From Actinomadura physcomitrii (GTDB lineage: Bacteria; Actinomycetota; Actinomycetes; Streptosporangiales; Streptosporangiaceae), in NCBI RefSeq assembly GCF_008923205.2, contig NZ_WBMS02000005.1, positions 1 to 56,143 on the forward strand: a DNA stretch of 56,143 nucleotides. Reading direction: 5' to 3'. Both the position numbers and the translations under genes were made by a program. The stretch's first letter is position 1, and the number at the start of each line of letters is the position of its first letter. This document shows positions 8,545 to 16,513 of the stretch, piece after piece. The notes under the pieces were generated by a model. It saw only the letters and a list, made by a program, of their open reading frames with translations. It ran no database searches and was not told the origin of the DNA.

Positions 8545-8886
8545 TCACAGCAGCCTGCGCAGCCGCAGCAGGTCGAACACGCTCGCCTCGACCCGGAGGC
8601 GCCCGGCCGCCCACGCCTTGGCCGGGTTCAGCTCGTCGAACGCCATGGCGACGAGATCGTCGCTGTCCACGGTCAGCCTGACCTGGGCAGACGCCGGGTC
8701 GGCGGCGGGCTCGAACGGGTCCAGGCCGCCCACGTGCAGCCGCGTCCGGAAGGCCAGCCCGAGATCGGGGATGCGGCAGCTGATCGTGCGCTCGACCACG
8801 TGCTCGGCGAGCCGGTCGGCGTCCACCTGCGCCAGCCGCTGCGCGATCCGGTCGAGCGCCGTCCGGCAGTCGTCCTCGTTCGCCAT
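8545..8886 (-). CDS. SCP2 sterol-binding-domain-like protein
   Basis: This 113-aa single-domain protein has the SCP-2-like pattern: an initial helix DRIAQRLAQVDADRLAEHV, a central beta-sheet ending in VRLTVDSDDLVAMAFDELNP, and a final AWAAGRLRVEASVFDLLRLR. In the SCP2 fold these residues line a hydrophobic lipid-binding tunnel. ATG 8886 is preceded by a short divergent region (111 nt) facing the next + gene. Close homologs in actinomycetes sit beside tlyA/nadK as here. The ligand is unknown. Confidence 0.8.
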   Translation of the reverse strand: MANEDDCRTALDRIAQRLAQVDADRLAEHVVERTISCRIPDLGLAFRTRLHVGGLDPFEPAADPASAQVRLTVDSDDLVAMAFDELNPAKAWAAGRLRVEASVFDLLRLRRLL

Positions 8887-8997
8887 GGTCAGGCCGTTCC
8901 CCGTTCGATCGGCAACGATGTCGTTCTGGGACGGTAGCGTTCGCAGTGGGCGCGCGGCGACTCGCCGCCCGCGCCGGGGAACCCAAGGGAGGTACGC

Positions 8998-9324
8998 GTG
9001 ATGTCCGACGAGCCCGCGGCGACGCCGGGACCGGCGCCGGTCCCGCCGGCCGAGGCCGGCGGCGGGGAGCCGGGCCTGCCGGCCGGGCCGCCGCCCGAGC
9101 CCACCGGCGACCCGCGGGTCGACGAGGCCGTCGCGCGCCTCGGCGAGCTCGCCGGGCGGCCCGTCGCCGAGCACGTGGAAATCTTCGAGGACGTCCACCA
9201 GCGCCTCCAGGACCTGCTCGCGGGCGCGGAGAGGGCCTCCGCGCAGGGGCCTTCCGTGCAGGCGGGCCCGGCAGTGCCGCCGCCGCGGCCCGCGTTCCCC
9301 GACGCACTGCGCCCCCGCGCATGA
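8998..9324 (+). CDS. Small hypothetical protein upstream of tlyA
   Basis: This 108-aa protein has disordered Pro/Ala/Gly-rich ends flanking a conserved helical core at residues ~40-75 (DEAVARLGELAGRPVAEHVE, then FEDVHQRLQDLL). Short proteins with this core occur immediately upstream of tlyA in many actinomycetes, with no known function. The SD GGGAGG ends about 5 nt before GTG 8998. ATG at 9001 is an adjacent alternative. The core could be a small amphipathic dimerisation helix; that is inference. It is probably the first gene of the tlyA-nadK-recN transcription unit. Confidence 0.8.
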   Translation: MMSDEPAATPGPAPVPPAEAGGGEPGLPAGPPPEPTGDPRVDEAVARLGELAGRPVAEHVEIFEDVHQRLQDLLAGAERASAQGPSVQAGPAVPPPRPAFPDALRPRA

Positions 9325-9385
9325 ACCCGGTGACGACGATCACAGCGGCGGCGGGCAAGGGCGCGGCGGTCGGCGGGGCGGGCCG

Positions 9386-10189
9386 ATGGCGGTGAGGCGG
9401 CGGCTGGACGCCGAGCTCGTGCGGCGCGAGCTCGCCCGGTCGCGGGAGCACGCGAGCCGGCTGATCGCCGACGGGCGGGTCAAGGTCGGCGGGCAGCGCG
9501 CGACCAAGCCCGCGACGCAGGTCGAGGCGGGCGCGGCGATCGTCGTCGACGCGGCCGGCACCGGGCCCGAGTACGTCTCGCGCGGCGGGCACAAGCTCGC
9601 CGGCGCCCTCGAGGCGTTCGAGGGCCTGCGCACCGACGGCCGCGTGTGCCTGGACGCGGGCGCCTCGACCGGCGGGTTCACCGACGTGCTGCTGCGCGCC
9701 GGGGCCGCGCACGTGTACGCCGTCGACGTCGGGTACGGGCAGATCGCCTGGTCCCTGCGCACCGACGAGCGGGTCACGGTGATCGAACGGCTCAACATCC
9801 GCGACCTGCGGCCGGAGACGCTCGGCGGCGCGCGGCCCGGCCTGGTGGTCGGCGACCTGTCGTTCATCTCGCTCAAGCTCGTCCTCGGCCCCGTGCAGCG
9901 CTGCGCCGACCCCGGCGCCGACTACGCGATGATGGTCAAGCCGCAGTTCGAGGTCGGCAAGGACCGGGTCGGCGCCGGCGGCGTCGTCCGCGACCCGGAG
10001 CTGCGCGCCGCGGCGGTCCGCGGGGTCGCCGGGCACGCCGCGACGCTCGGGCTCGGGGTCCTCGGCGTGGCCGCGAGCCCGCTGCCCGGGCCGTCCGGCA
10101 ACGTCGAGTACTTCCTGTGGCTGCGGGCCGGTGCCCCGCCGCTCGACGACGCCGCCCTCGAGAAGGCGATCGCGGAGGGCCCGCAGTGA
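9386..10189 (+). CDS. tlyA: TlyA-type rRNA (cytidine-2'-O)-methyltransferase
   Basis: This 267-aa enzyme has an N-terminal S4 RNA-binding domain (LVRRELARSREHASRLIADG, residues ~12-31). An FtsJ-like Rossmann methyltransferase follows: LDAGASTGGFTDVLLRAGA is SAM motif I at ~89, and the catalytic Lys lies in MMVKPQFEVG at ~182. TlyA 2'-O-methylates cytidines in 16S and 23S rRNA, and its loss gives capreomycin/viomycin resistance in mycobacteria. The length matches the family. The tlyA-nadK-recN order is conserved across actinobacteria. The stop overlaps a possible 50-aa ORF by 4 nt. Confidence 0.95.
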   Translation: MAVRRRLDAELVRRELARSREHASRLIADGRVKVGGQRATKPATQVEAGAAIVVDAAGTGPEYVSRGGHKLAGALEAFEGLRTDGRVCLDAGASTGGFTDVLLRAGAAHVYAVDVGYGQIAWSLRTDERVTVIERLNIRDLRPETLGGARPGLVVGDLSFISLKLVLGPVQRCADPGADYAMMVKPQFEVGKDRVGAGGVVRDPELRAAAVRGVAGHAATLGLGVLGVAASPLPGPSGNVEYFLWLRAGAPPLDDAALEKAIAEGPQ

Positions 10190-10338
10190 TCGTCCGTGCG
10201 CGCGCGGCCGTACAGAGGGCGTCCGAGAACACAGCGGCCCGGAGAAAGGCGTCCGCGGCGGGAACGTCCGCGGCACGGACGTTCGTCGACAGGACGTCGG
10301 CGCGCCGGGTCGGGCCGGGGAGTGGGGCGAGAGTATGA
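10186..10338 (+). CDS. Possible 50-aa ORF bridging tlyA and nadK
   Basis: An open frame from GTG 10186 overlaps the tlyA stop as GTGA, and its own TGA overlaps the nadK ATG as ATGA. The peptide would be very basic (about 10 Arg) with no recognisable domain. Roughly 80% of third positions are G/C, lower than the neighbours, which argues against strong coding selection. The stretch also contains repeated CGTCC-like hexamers. It may be only a translated linker coupling tlyA to nadK. Confidence 0.25.
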   Translation: MIVRARAAVQRASENTAARRKASAAGTSAARTFVDRTSARRVGPGSGARV

Positions 10339-11363
10339 GCAACAGGTCGGTGCTGGTCGTGGCGCACACCGGGCGGCCGGAGGCGGTCCGCAGCGCCCAG
10401 CTGGTCATCGAGCGGCTCAGCGCGGCCGGGATCTGCGTCCGCGTCCTGGACCGCGAGGCCGACGACATCGGCCGCACCGGCGTGGACGTCATGCCGAGCG
10501 GCGCGGCCGCGGCCGAGGGCGCCGAGGTCGTGATGGTCCTCGGCGGCGACGGGACGCTGCTGCGCGCGGCCGACCTCACCCGCACGTCCGGGACGCCGCT
10601 GCTCGGCGTGAACCTCGGTCACGTCGGGTTCCTCGCCGAGGCCGAGCGGGAGGACCTCGCCGCGACCGTCGACCGGGTGGTCACCCGCCGCTACGACGTC
10701 GAGGAGCGGATGACGATCGACGTCACCGTCCGCCGCAACGGCACCGTGATGGGCGCGACGTGGGCGCTGAACGAGGCCAGCATCGAGAAGGCCGAGCGGG
10801 AGCGGATGCTGGAGGTCGTCGCCGAGATCGACGGCCGCCCGCTGTCGAACTGGGGCTGCGACGGCGTGGTGTGCGCCACCCCGACCGGGTCGACCGCGTA
10901 CGCGTTCTCCGCCGGCGGGCCCGTGGTGTGGCCGGAGGTCGAGGCGATGCTGGTGGTGCCGATCAGCGCGCACTCGCTGTTCGCCCGCCCGCTGGTGGTG
11001 TCGCCGCGCTCGCTGGTCGCGGTGGAGGTCCTCGCCGACACCCCGCGCGCGGTGCTGTGGTGCGACGGGCAGCGCACGCTCGACCTGCCGCCCGGCGCGC
11101 GGGTCGAGGTCCGGCGCGGCGCCGAGCCGGTCCGGCTCGCCCGGCTGCACCTCACCCCGTTCACCGACCGGCTGGTCACCAAGTTCGGGCTGCCGGTGAC
11201 GGGCTGGCGCGGCCGGGTCCGCCAGCCCGCGACGCCGTCCCCCGCGGAGGAGGCTCCGCAGGTCACCGGGGTCGAGACCATCGGTGGCGGGACCGGGGCC
11301 GGGCCGGCGGCGTCCGATCTCGCCGGGACGGACGGGGGAGCATCCGGCGCGCAGAGTGGATAA
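10335..11363 (+). CDS. nadK: NAD kinase
   Basis: This 342-aa protein has the NAD kinase motifs: VVMVLGGDGTLLRAADL (GGDGT, residues ~67-83), GVNLGHVGFLAEAE (~95) and CATPTGSTAYAFSAGGPVVW (~178-197, NAD/ATP contacts). It phosphorylates NAD+ to NADP+ in the cytosol. ATG 10335 begins the conserved VLVVAHTG strand; a longer in-frame start at 10131 would run through tlyA. The C-terminal ~45 residues are a disordered Pro/Gly-rich extension. It is followed at once by recN, the usual actinobacterial order. Confidence 0.95.
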   Translation: MSNRSVLVVAHTGRPEAVRSAQLVIERLSAAGICVRVLDREADDIGRTGVDVMPSGAAAAEGAEVVMVLGGDGTLLRAADLTRTSGTPLLGVNLGHVGFLAEAEREDLAATVDRVVTRRYDVEERMTIDVTVRRNGTVMGATWALNEASIEKAERERMLEVVAEIDGRPLSNWGCDGVVCATPTGSTAYAFSAGGPVVWPEVEAMLVVPISAHSLFARPLVVSPRSLVAVEVLADTPRAVLWCDGQRTLDLPPGARVEVRRGAEPVRLARLHLTPFTDRLVTKFGLPVTGWRGRVRQPATPSPAEEAPQVTGVETIGGGTGAGPAASDLAGTDGGASGAQSG

Positions 11364-11371
11364 TCTCCACT
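11355..11371 (+). promoter_or_regulatory. Palindrome over a possible recN -10 element
   Basis: AGTGGA (11355-11360) and TCCACT (11366-11371) form a perfect 6-bp inverted repeat with 5-nt spacing. It encloses GATAAT (11359-11364), a good -10 hexamer that also contains the nadK stop. No convincing -35 is seen. It could be an operator for a recN promoter, but no known factor matches. Confidence 0.3.
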
Positions 11372-11411
11372 GGCGCTGATCGGGATTCGTTTTCGGAGGG
11401 TTGTGACGCTG

Positions 11412-13127
11412 GTGCGTCCGATGGTCGATGAGGTGCGGATCCAGGGCCTCGGTGTGATCGACGAGGCCGTGCTCGATCTGTCGCCCGGGTTCAACGTGGT
11501 GACCGGCGAGACCGGGGCCGGCAAGACCATGGTGGTGACGAGCCTCGGGCTGCTGTTCGGCGGCCGCGCCGACCCGCAGCGGGTCCGGCCCGGCGCGGGC
11601 CGGGCCACCGTGGAGGGGCGGATCGTGGTCGACCCGGGCGGCCGGGCGGCCGAGCGGGTCGAGGAGTCCGGCGGTGAGCTGGACGAGGACGCGCTGATCG
11701 TGACCCGGTCGGTGTCCGCGGAGGGCCGCTCCCGGGCGTTCCTCGGCGGCCGGTCCGTGCCGGTGAGCGTGCTGATCAACCTCGCCGACGACCTGGTCGC
11801 CGTGCACGGCCAGTCCGACCAGCAGCGGCTGCTGCAGGCCGGGCGGCAGCGCGGCGCGCTGGACCGGTACGCGGGCGGCTCCCTCACCAAGCCGATGCGC
11901 GCCTACACCAAGGCCTACCAGCGGCACCGCCAGGTCAGCGCGCTGCTGGAGGAGCTGACCACGCGGTCGCGCGAGCGCGCGCAGGAGGCCGACGTGCTCC
12001 GCTTCGGCCTGGAGGAGATCGAGAAGGTCGACCCCAAGGAGGGCGAGGACGTCGACCTCGCCGCCGAGGAGGAGCGGCTCGGGCACGCCGACGCGCTGCG
12101 CGGCGCCGCCGACACCGCGCACGAGGCGCTGCTCGGCGACGCGGCCGCCGCGTTCGAGGCCGCGAACGTCACGAGCCTGCTCGGCCAGGCCCGCAACGCC
12201 CTCGAGGCCGTCCGCGAGCACGACCCCGACCTCGCCGCGCTCGCCGACCGGCTCGCCGAGGCCGGCTACCTCGTCTCCGACGTCGGCACCGACCTCGCGT
12301 CCTACGCCGAGTCCGTGGACGCCGACCCGGCGCGGCTCGCCGCCGTCCAGGAGCGGCGCGCCGAGCTGACCGCGCTGGTCCGCAAGTACGGCGGCGAGGC
12401 CGGGACGGTCGCCGAGGTGCTGGCGTGGGCGCGCCGGTCCGCGGCCCGGCTCACCGAGCTGGACGGCGACGACGACCGCATCGAGGAGCTGCGCGCCGAG
12501 CACACCGAGCTGACCGAGCGGCTCGCCGCCGAGGCGGCGGAGCTGACCGCGGTCCGCGGCCGCGCCGCCGAGCGGTTCTCCGAGGCCGTCACCGCGGAGC
12601 TGACCGCGCTGGCGATGCCGCACGCCCGCGTCGTGGTGACCGTCACCCCGACCGACGACTACGGGCCGCACGGCGTCGACGAGGTGGAGGTGCGGCTCGC
12701 CCCGCACCCCGGCGCGCCGCCGCTGCCGCTGCACAAGGGCGCCTCGGGCGGCGAGCTGTCCCGGGTGATGCTGGCGATCGAGGTGGTGTTCGCCGGCGCC
12801 GACCCCGTCCCGACCTTCGTGTTCGACGAGGTCGACGCGGGCGTCGGCGGCAAGGCGGCGGTGGAGATCGGCCGCCGGCTCGCCCGCCTCGCCCGCAACG
12901 CGCAGGTGATCGTCGTGACGCACCTGCCGCAGGTCGCCGCGTTCGCCGACCAGCACCTGCTGGTGGAGAAGTCCGACGACGGCACCGTCACCAGCAGCGG
13001 CGTCACCGCGCTGGACCGGGAGGGCCGGATCCGGGAGCTGTCCCGGATGCTCGCCGGGCTGGAGGACTCCGAACTCGGCCGGGCGCACGCCGAGGAACTG
13101 CTGGCCATGGCCGCCGAGGAACGCTAG
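11412..13127 (+). CDS. recN: DNA repair protein RecN
   Basis: This ~571-aa SMC-like ATPase acts in double-strand-break repair. It has Walker A GETGAGKTMVVTSLG (residues ~33-47), long coiled-coil arms through the middle (Glu/Ala/Arg-rich heptads, ~160-400), the ABC signature KGASGGELSRVMLAIE (~448) and Walker B TFVFDEVDAGVGGKA (~472), then the H-loop VVTHLPQVAAFAD. SD GGAGGG (11395-11400) is 11 nt from GTG 11412. GTG 11403 is too close to it, and ATG 11421 is a further alternative. It is complete and part of the tlyA-nadK-recN run. Confidence 0.95.
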   Translation: MRPMVDEVRIQGLGVIDEAVLDLSPGFNVVTGETGAGKTMVVTSLGLLFGGRADPQRVRPGAGRATVEGRIVVDPGGRAAERVEESGGELDEDALIVTRSVSAEGRSRAFLGGRSVPVSVLINLADDLVAVHGQSDQQRLLQAGRQRGALDRYAGGSLTKPMRAYTKAYQRHRQVSALLEELTTRSRERAQEADVLRFGLEEIEKVDPKEGEDVDLAAEEERLGHADALRGAADTAHEALLGDAAAAFEAANVTSLLGQARNALEAVREHDPDLAALADRLAEAGYLVSDVGTDLASYAESVDADPARLAAVQERRAELTALVRKYGGEAGTVAEVLAWARRSAARLTELDGDDDRIEELRAEHTELTERLAAEAAELTAVRGRAAERFSEAVTAELTALAMPHARVVVTVTPTDDYGPHGVDEVEVRLAPHPGAPPLPLHKGASGGELSRVMLAIEVVFAGADPVPTFVFDEVDAGVGGKAAVEIGRRLARLARNAQVIVVTHLPQVAAFADQHLLVEKSDDGTVTSSGVTALDREGRIRELSRMLAGLEDSELGRAHAEELLAMAAEER

Positions 13128-13168
13128 CCCGCGTCCGTCGGCAGGGGGAAGAAGGAAGGACGGGACAA

Positions 13169-13258
13169 GTGGACACGGTGGGCGACGGTCCTGACACGCC
13201 CCGTCGATCGTCCCTGCGGCCCTTTACTCCCGCGCTCTGGCAGGATGGCAGGCGATGA
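13169..13258 (+). CDS. Possible 29-aa leader ORF coupled to steA
   Basis: GTG 13169 follows a strong purine-rich SD (AAGGAAGGA, 13152-13160) at 8 nt. The frame runs 29 codons and its TGA overlaps the steA ATG as ATGA. The predicted peptide has no recognisable domain. The strong SD and overlapping stop/start suggest a translated leader that hands ribosomes to steA; only sequence logic supports this. Confidence 0.35.
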   Translation: MDTVGDGPDTPRRSSLRPFTPALWQDGRR

Positions 13259-14499
13259 ACGAACCGGCTCCCACCACCGACCGGCGCGTCCGGCTGACGC
13301 AGCGGCTGACGCTGCCGCGCCGCGTGCTAGCGCTCGGCCGCGGCCGCGACGACGGCCGGCAGGGGGTCAGCGCGACCGTCCGGCTGGACCGCCGCACCAA
13401 GGACCTGACCAAGCGGCTGCAGGCCGGCGAAGTCGCCGTGATCGACCATGTCGACCTCGACCGGGTCAGCGCCGAGGCGCTGGTGTCGTGCCAGGTCGGC
13501 GCGGTGGTGAACGTCGCGCCGAGCATCTCCGGCCGGTACCCGAACCTCGGCCCGCAGATCCTGGTCGACGCCGGCGTCCCGCTCGTCGACGACGTCGGCC
13601 CGGAGATCTTCGGCAAGCTGCACGAGGGCGACCAGGTCCGGGTCGAGGGCCCGTGCGTCTACCTCGGCGAGGACGTCGTCGCCAAGGGCACCGAGCAGTC
13701 CGCCGAGACGGTCGAGACGGCGCTCACCGAGGCCAAGGCGGGGCTCGCCAGCCAGCTCGAGGCGTTCGTCGCCAACACGATGGAGTACGTCAAGCGCGAG
13801 CGCGACCTGCTCATCGACGGCGTCGGCGTGCCCGACGTGGCCACGAAGATCAGCGGCCGGCACGCGCTGATCGTCGTCCGCGGCTACCACTACCGCGAGG
13901 ACATCGCGACCCTGCGGCCCTACATCCGCGAGTACCGGCCGGTGCTCATCGGGGTGGACGGCGGCGCGGACGCGCTGCTGGAGGCCGGCTACCGCCCCGA
14001 CATGATCGTCGGCGACATGGACTCGGTCTCCGACGACGCGCTGACCTGCGGCGCGGAGATCGTCGTGCACGCCTACCGGGACGGCCGGGCGCCCGGCCTG
14101 AAGCGGGTGCACGAGCTCGGCCAGGAGGCCGTGGTGTTCCCCGCGACCGCCACCAGCGAGGACATCGCGATGCTGCTCGCCGACGACAAGGGCGCCACCC
14201 TGATCGTCGCGGTCGGCACGCACGCCAACATGGTCGAGTTCCTCGACAAGGGCCGCGCCGGCATGGCCAGCACGTTCCTCACCCGGCTGCGGGTCGGCAG
14301 CAAGCTGGTGGACGCCAAGGGCGTCTCCCGGCTGTACCGCAGCCGGATCTCCACCTGGTCGCTGCTGTTCCTCGTCCTCGGCGCGTTCGTCGCCATCGTC
14401 ACCGCCGTCGCCATGTCCCCGGCGGGGGACGTCATCTCCCCCCTGCTGGCCGACCGCTGGCACGCCTTCGTCTTCTGGCTGACCGGACTCTTCACGTGA
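13255..14499 (+). CDS. steA: Cytokinetic ring protein SteA
   Basis: This 414-aa protein matches actinobacterial SteA (family of Rv1697). An N-terminal domain (~1-190) contains ATVRLDRRTKDLTKRLQAGE and ISGRYPNLGPQILVDAG. A thiamin-pyrophosphokinase-like catalytic fold follows (VLIGVDGGADALLEAGYRPD, then IVGDMDSVSDDAL, ~220-260). One C-terminal transmembrane helix, ~365-390 (WSLLFLVLGAFVAIVTAVA), anchors it. In Corynebacterium glutamicum SteA and SteB form a complex at the septum that promotes cell separation. The start overlaps a small leader ORF, and the stop overlaps steB (GTGA), so the two are translationally coupled. Confidence 0.92.
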   Translation: MNEPAPTTDRRVRLTQRLTLPRRVLALGRGRDDGRQGVSATVRLDRRTKDLTKRLQAGEVAVIDHVDLDRVSAEALVSCQVGAVVNVAPSISGRYPNLGPQILVDAGVPLVDDVGPEIFGKLHEGDQVRVEGPCVYLGEDVVAKGTEQSAETVETALTEAKAGLASQLEAFVANTMEYVKRERDLLIDGVGVPDVATKISGRHALIVVRGYHYREDIATLRPYIREYRPVLIGVDGGADALLEAGYRPDMIVGDMDSVSDDALTCGAEIVVHAYRDGRAPGLKRVHELGQEAVVFPATATSEDIAMLLADDKGATLIVAVGTHANMVEFLDKGRAGMASTFLTRLRVGSKLVDAKGVSRLYRSRISTWSLLFLVLGAFVAIVTAVAMSPAGDVISPLLADRWHAFVFWLTGLFT

Positions 14500-15452
14500 T
14501 CGATTTCCGCTACCACCTCGTCTCCATCGTCGCGATCTTCCTCGCGCTGGCGCTCGGCATCGTGCTGGGCTCCACCACCCTGTCCAACTCGGTCGGCGAC
14601 ACCCTGCGCAAGCAGGTCAGCTCGGCGACCCGCAGCGCCCAGGAGGCGCGGGTGCAGCAGCGCCAGCTGCAGCACCGGGTGAGCGGGGAGGAGCAGTTCA
14701 GCAAGGTGCTGTCGCCGCAGCTCGTCGCGGACCGGCTGAAGGGCCAGTCCGTCGTCATGATCGAGACGCCGGGCGCGGGCAGCGACAGCATCGACCAGGT
14801 CAGCGAGCTGGCCAAGGACGCGGGCGCCGCCGTCACCGGCCGGGTGACGATCCAGAAGAAGCTGCTGGACGACGACCAGCAGAGCACCGTGGACGAGCTC
14901 GCCACGCAGCTCAAGAGCGACGGCGTGGAGTTCCCGTCGGGCGCGAGCGCCTACGACAAGGCGGGCGCGGTGCTGGCGAACGCGCTGCTCACCCGCGACC
15001 CCGCCAAGACCGGCCGCGAGGACGCCGCCGGCGGGGCCGTGCTCAGCGGCTTCAAGCAGGCCGGCTTCATCACCACCAGCGGCAAGCCCGGCCAGCACGC
15101 CACCCTCGCCGTCATGGTCGCGCCGGCGAACCCCTACGCCTACGACGGCGGCGACCAGGACGACAAGGCACTGATCTCGCTGGCCACCGCACTCGACGGC
15201 GCCGGTCGCGGTACGGTCGTCGGAGGCCCGGTCACCTCCGCCCAGGAGGGCGGGCTGATCGCTGCGCTGCGCGACTCCGACGCCGGCGACTCGGTCTCCG
15301 CCGTCGACATGGTGGACACCTCGTCCGGGCAGGTCGTGACGATCCTGGCGCTGCAGAACGAGCTGAACGGCAAGTCCGGACAGTACGGGACGGGCGCCGG
15401 TGCGAGCGGCTACCTGCCCTCGCCCGCGCCCACGGCGGGGAAGAGCGGGTGA
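14496..15452 (+). CDS. steB: SteB / MctB-like membrane protein (copper transporter family)
   Basis: This 318-aa protein starts at GTG 14496 overlapping the steA stop. Its N-terminal transmembrane segment is DFRYHLVSIVAIFLALALGI, followed by a coiled-coil ~30-75 (Gln/Arg/Glu-rich) and a periplasmic alpha/beta domain. The IDFRYHLVSIVAVF start is diagnostic of the family containing M. tuberculosis MctB (Rv1698) and C. glutamicum SteB. MctB was described as a copper-related outer envelope protein, whereas SteB partners SteA in cell separation. The genomic coupling here favours the SteB role. Confidence 0.88.
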   Translation: MIDFRYHLVSIVAIFLALALGIVLGSTTLSNSVGDTLRKQVSSATRSAQEARVQQRQLQHRVSGEEQFSKVLSPQLVADRLKGQSVVMIETPGAGSDSIDQVSELAKDAGAAVTGRVTIQKKLLDDDQQSTVDELATQLKSDGVEFPSGASAYDKAGAVLANALLTRDPAKTGREDAAGGAVLSGFKQAGFITTSGKPGQHATLAVMVAPANPYAYDGGDQDDKALISLATALDGAGRGTVVGGPVTSAQEGGLIAALRDSDAGDSVSAVDMVDTSSGQVVTILALQNELNGKSGQYGTGAGASGYLPSPAPTAGKSG

Positions 15453-15459
15453 CGACCTG

Positions 15460-16452
15460 ATGAACCGACGCATCGCCTCGGGTTCGGCGCGCGGCGCGCG
15501 GCTGCTGGCCGGGATGGGTCTCGGCGCCGTCGCGGCGCGCGCCGCCTACGTCGCGCTGACGCGGCGCCCCCCGGGCCTCAACGGCCTGCCGGGCGAGGAG
15601 GTGTGGGACCGCACCAACCACCGGGGCGAGCCGGTCACGCTGCTGGAGGGCCCCGCGCTGGTCGCGGGCGCCGCGGCGGCGGGGCTGCTGGCGCCGGGCG
15701 CCGCCGGCCGGACCCGCGCCGCCGCGCTGCTCGCCGGCGCCGCGTCCGGGCTCCTCGGCGGCTACGACGACCTGGCGGGCTCGGCGTCGTCCCGCGGCTT
15801 CAAGGGCCACCTCGGGGCGCTGGCCCGCGGCGAGGTGACCAGCGGCGCGGTGAAGATCCTCGGCATCGGCGCGACCGGGCTGGCCGCCGCCGCGATCGCC
15901 GGGTCGCCCGCCCCGACGCGGCGCGGCCGCGCGTTCGACACCGTCGTGAACGGCGCGATCGTGGCCGGGAGCGCCAACCTGATGAACCTGTTCGACCTGC
16001 GGCCCGGCCGCGCGATCAAGGTCGGCGTGCTCACCGGGACGCCGCTGGCGCTGGCCCGTCCGTCGTCCGCCGTGGTCGCCGCGCCGCTGGGCGCCGCCGC
16101 CGCGCTGCTGCCCGAGGACCTCGCCGAGCGGGCGATGCTCGGCGACACCGGCTCCAACGCGCTCGGCGCGCTGCTCGGGCTGGCCGCGACGCGGCTCGGC
16201 CGCCGTCCCCGGCTGGCCGTGCTGGGCGGGCTCGTCGCGCTGAACGCGGCCAGCGAGTTCGTCAGCTTCACCAAGGTCATCGCGGGCAACCCGGTGCTGA
16301 ACCGGATCGACATGCTGGGCCGCCGCCCCGTCGCGGTGCCCGCTCCTCCCTCCGACTCAGCCGACAAGCCGGACATGGAGGACGCGTTCCGTCCGCACGT
16401 CCCGCCGCCGTCCGGCCCGACCGGCAACGGCGTCGCCGCGGACCCCGCGTAG
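15460..16452 (+). CDS. MraY/WecA-like phospho-glycosyl transferase (PNPT superfamily), divergent
   Basis: This 330-aa, Ala/Gly/Leu-rich polytopic membrane protein keeps scattered PNPT motifs: LLGGYDDLAGSA (residues ~99-110, DD pair), SANLMNLFDLRPGRAIK (~170-186, NxxN/D) and MLGDTGSNALGALLG (~225-239). PNPT enzymes move a sugar-phosphate from a nucleotide onto a polyprenyl phosphate. The overall sequence is reduced compared with MraY, so activity should be treated as probable only. It sits 7 nt after steB and upstream of a MurJ-like flippase and a GT4 enzyme, implying a lipid-linked envelope glycan. A disordered ~35-aa Pro-rich tail follows the last helix. Confidence 0.8.
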   Translation: MNRRIASGSARGARLLAGMGLGAVAARAAYVALTRRPPGLNGLPGEEVWDRTNHRGEPVTLLEGPALVAGAAAAGLLAPGAAGRTRAAALLAGAASGLLGGYDDLAGSASSRGFKGHLGALARGEVTSGAVKILGIGATGLAAAAIAGSPAPTRRGRAFDTVVNGAIVAGSANLMNLFDLRPGRAIKVGVLTGTPLALARPSSAVVAAPLGAAAALLPEDLAERAMLGDTGSNALGALLGLAATRLGRRPRLAVLGGLVALNAASEFVSFTKVIAGNPVLNRIDMLGRRPVAVPAPPSDSADKPDMEDAFRPHVPPPSGPTGNGVAADPA

Positions 16453-16513
16453 GATCGCTGCGGCCCTCCGGGCCGGTCCGACAGCGCCTTTCCGTGACGA
16501 GTGCCCCTCACCG

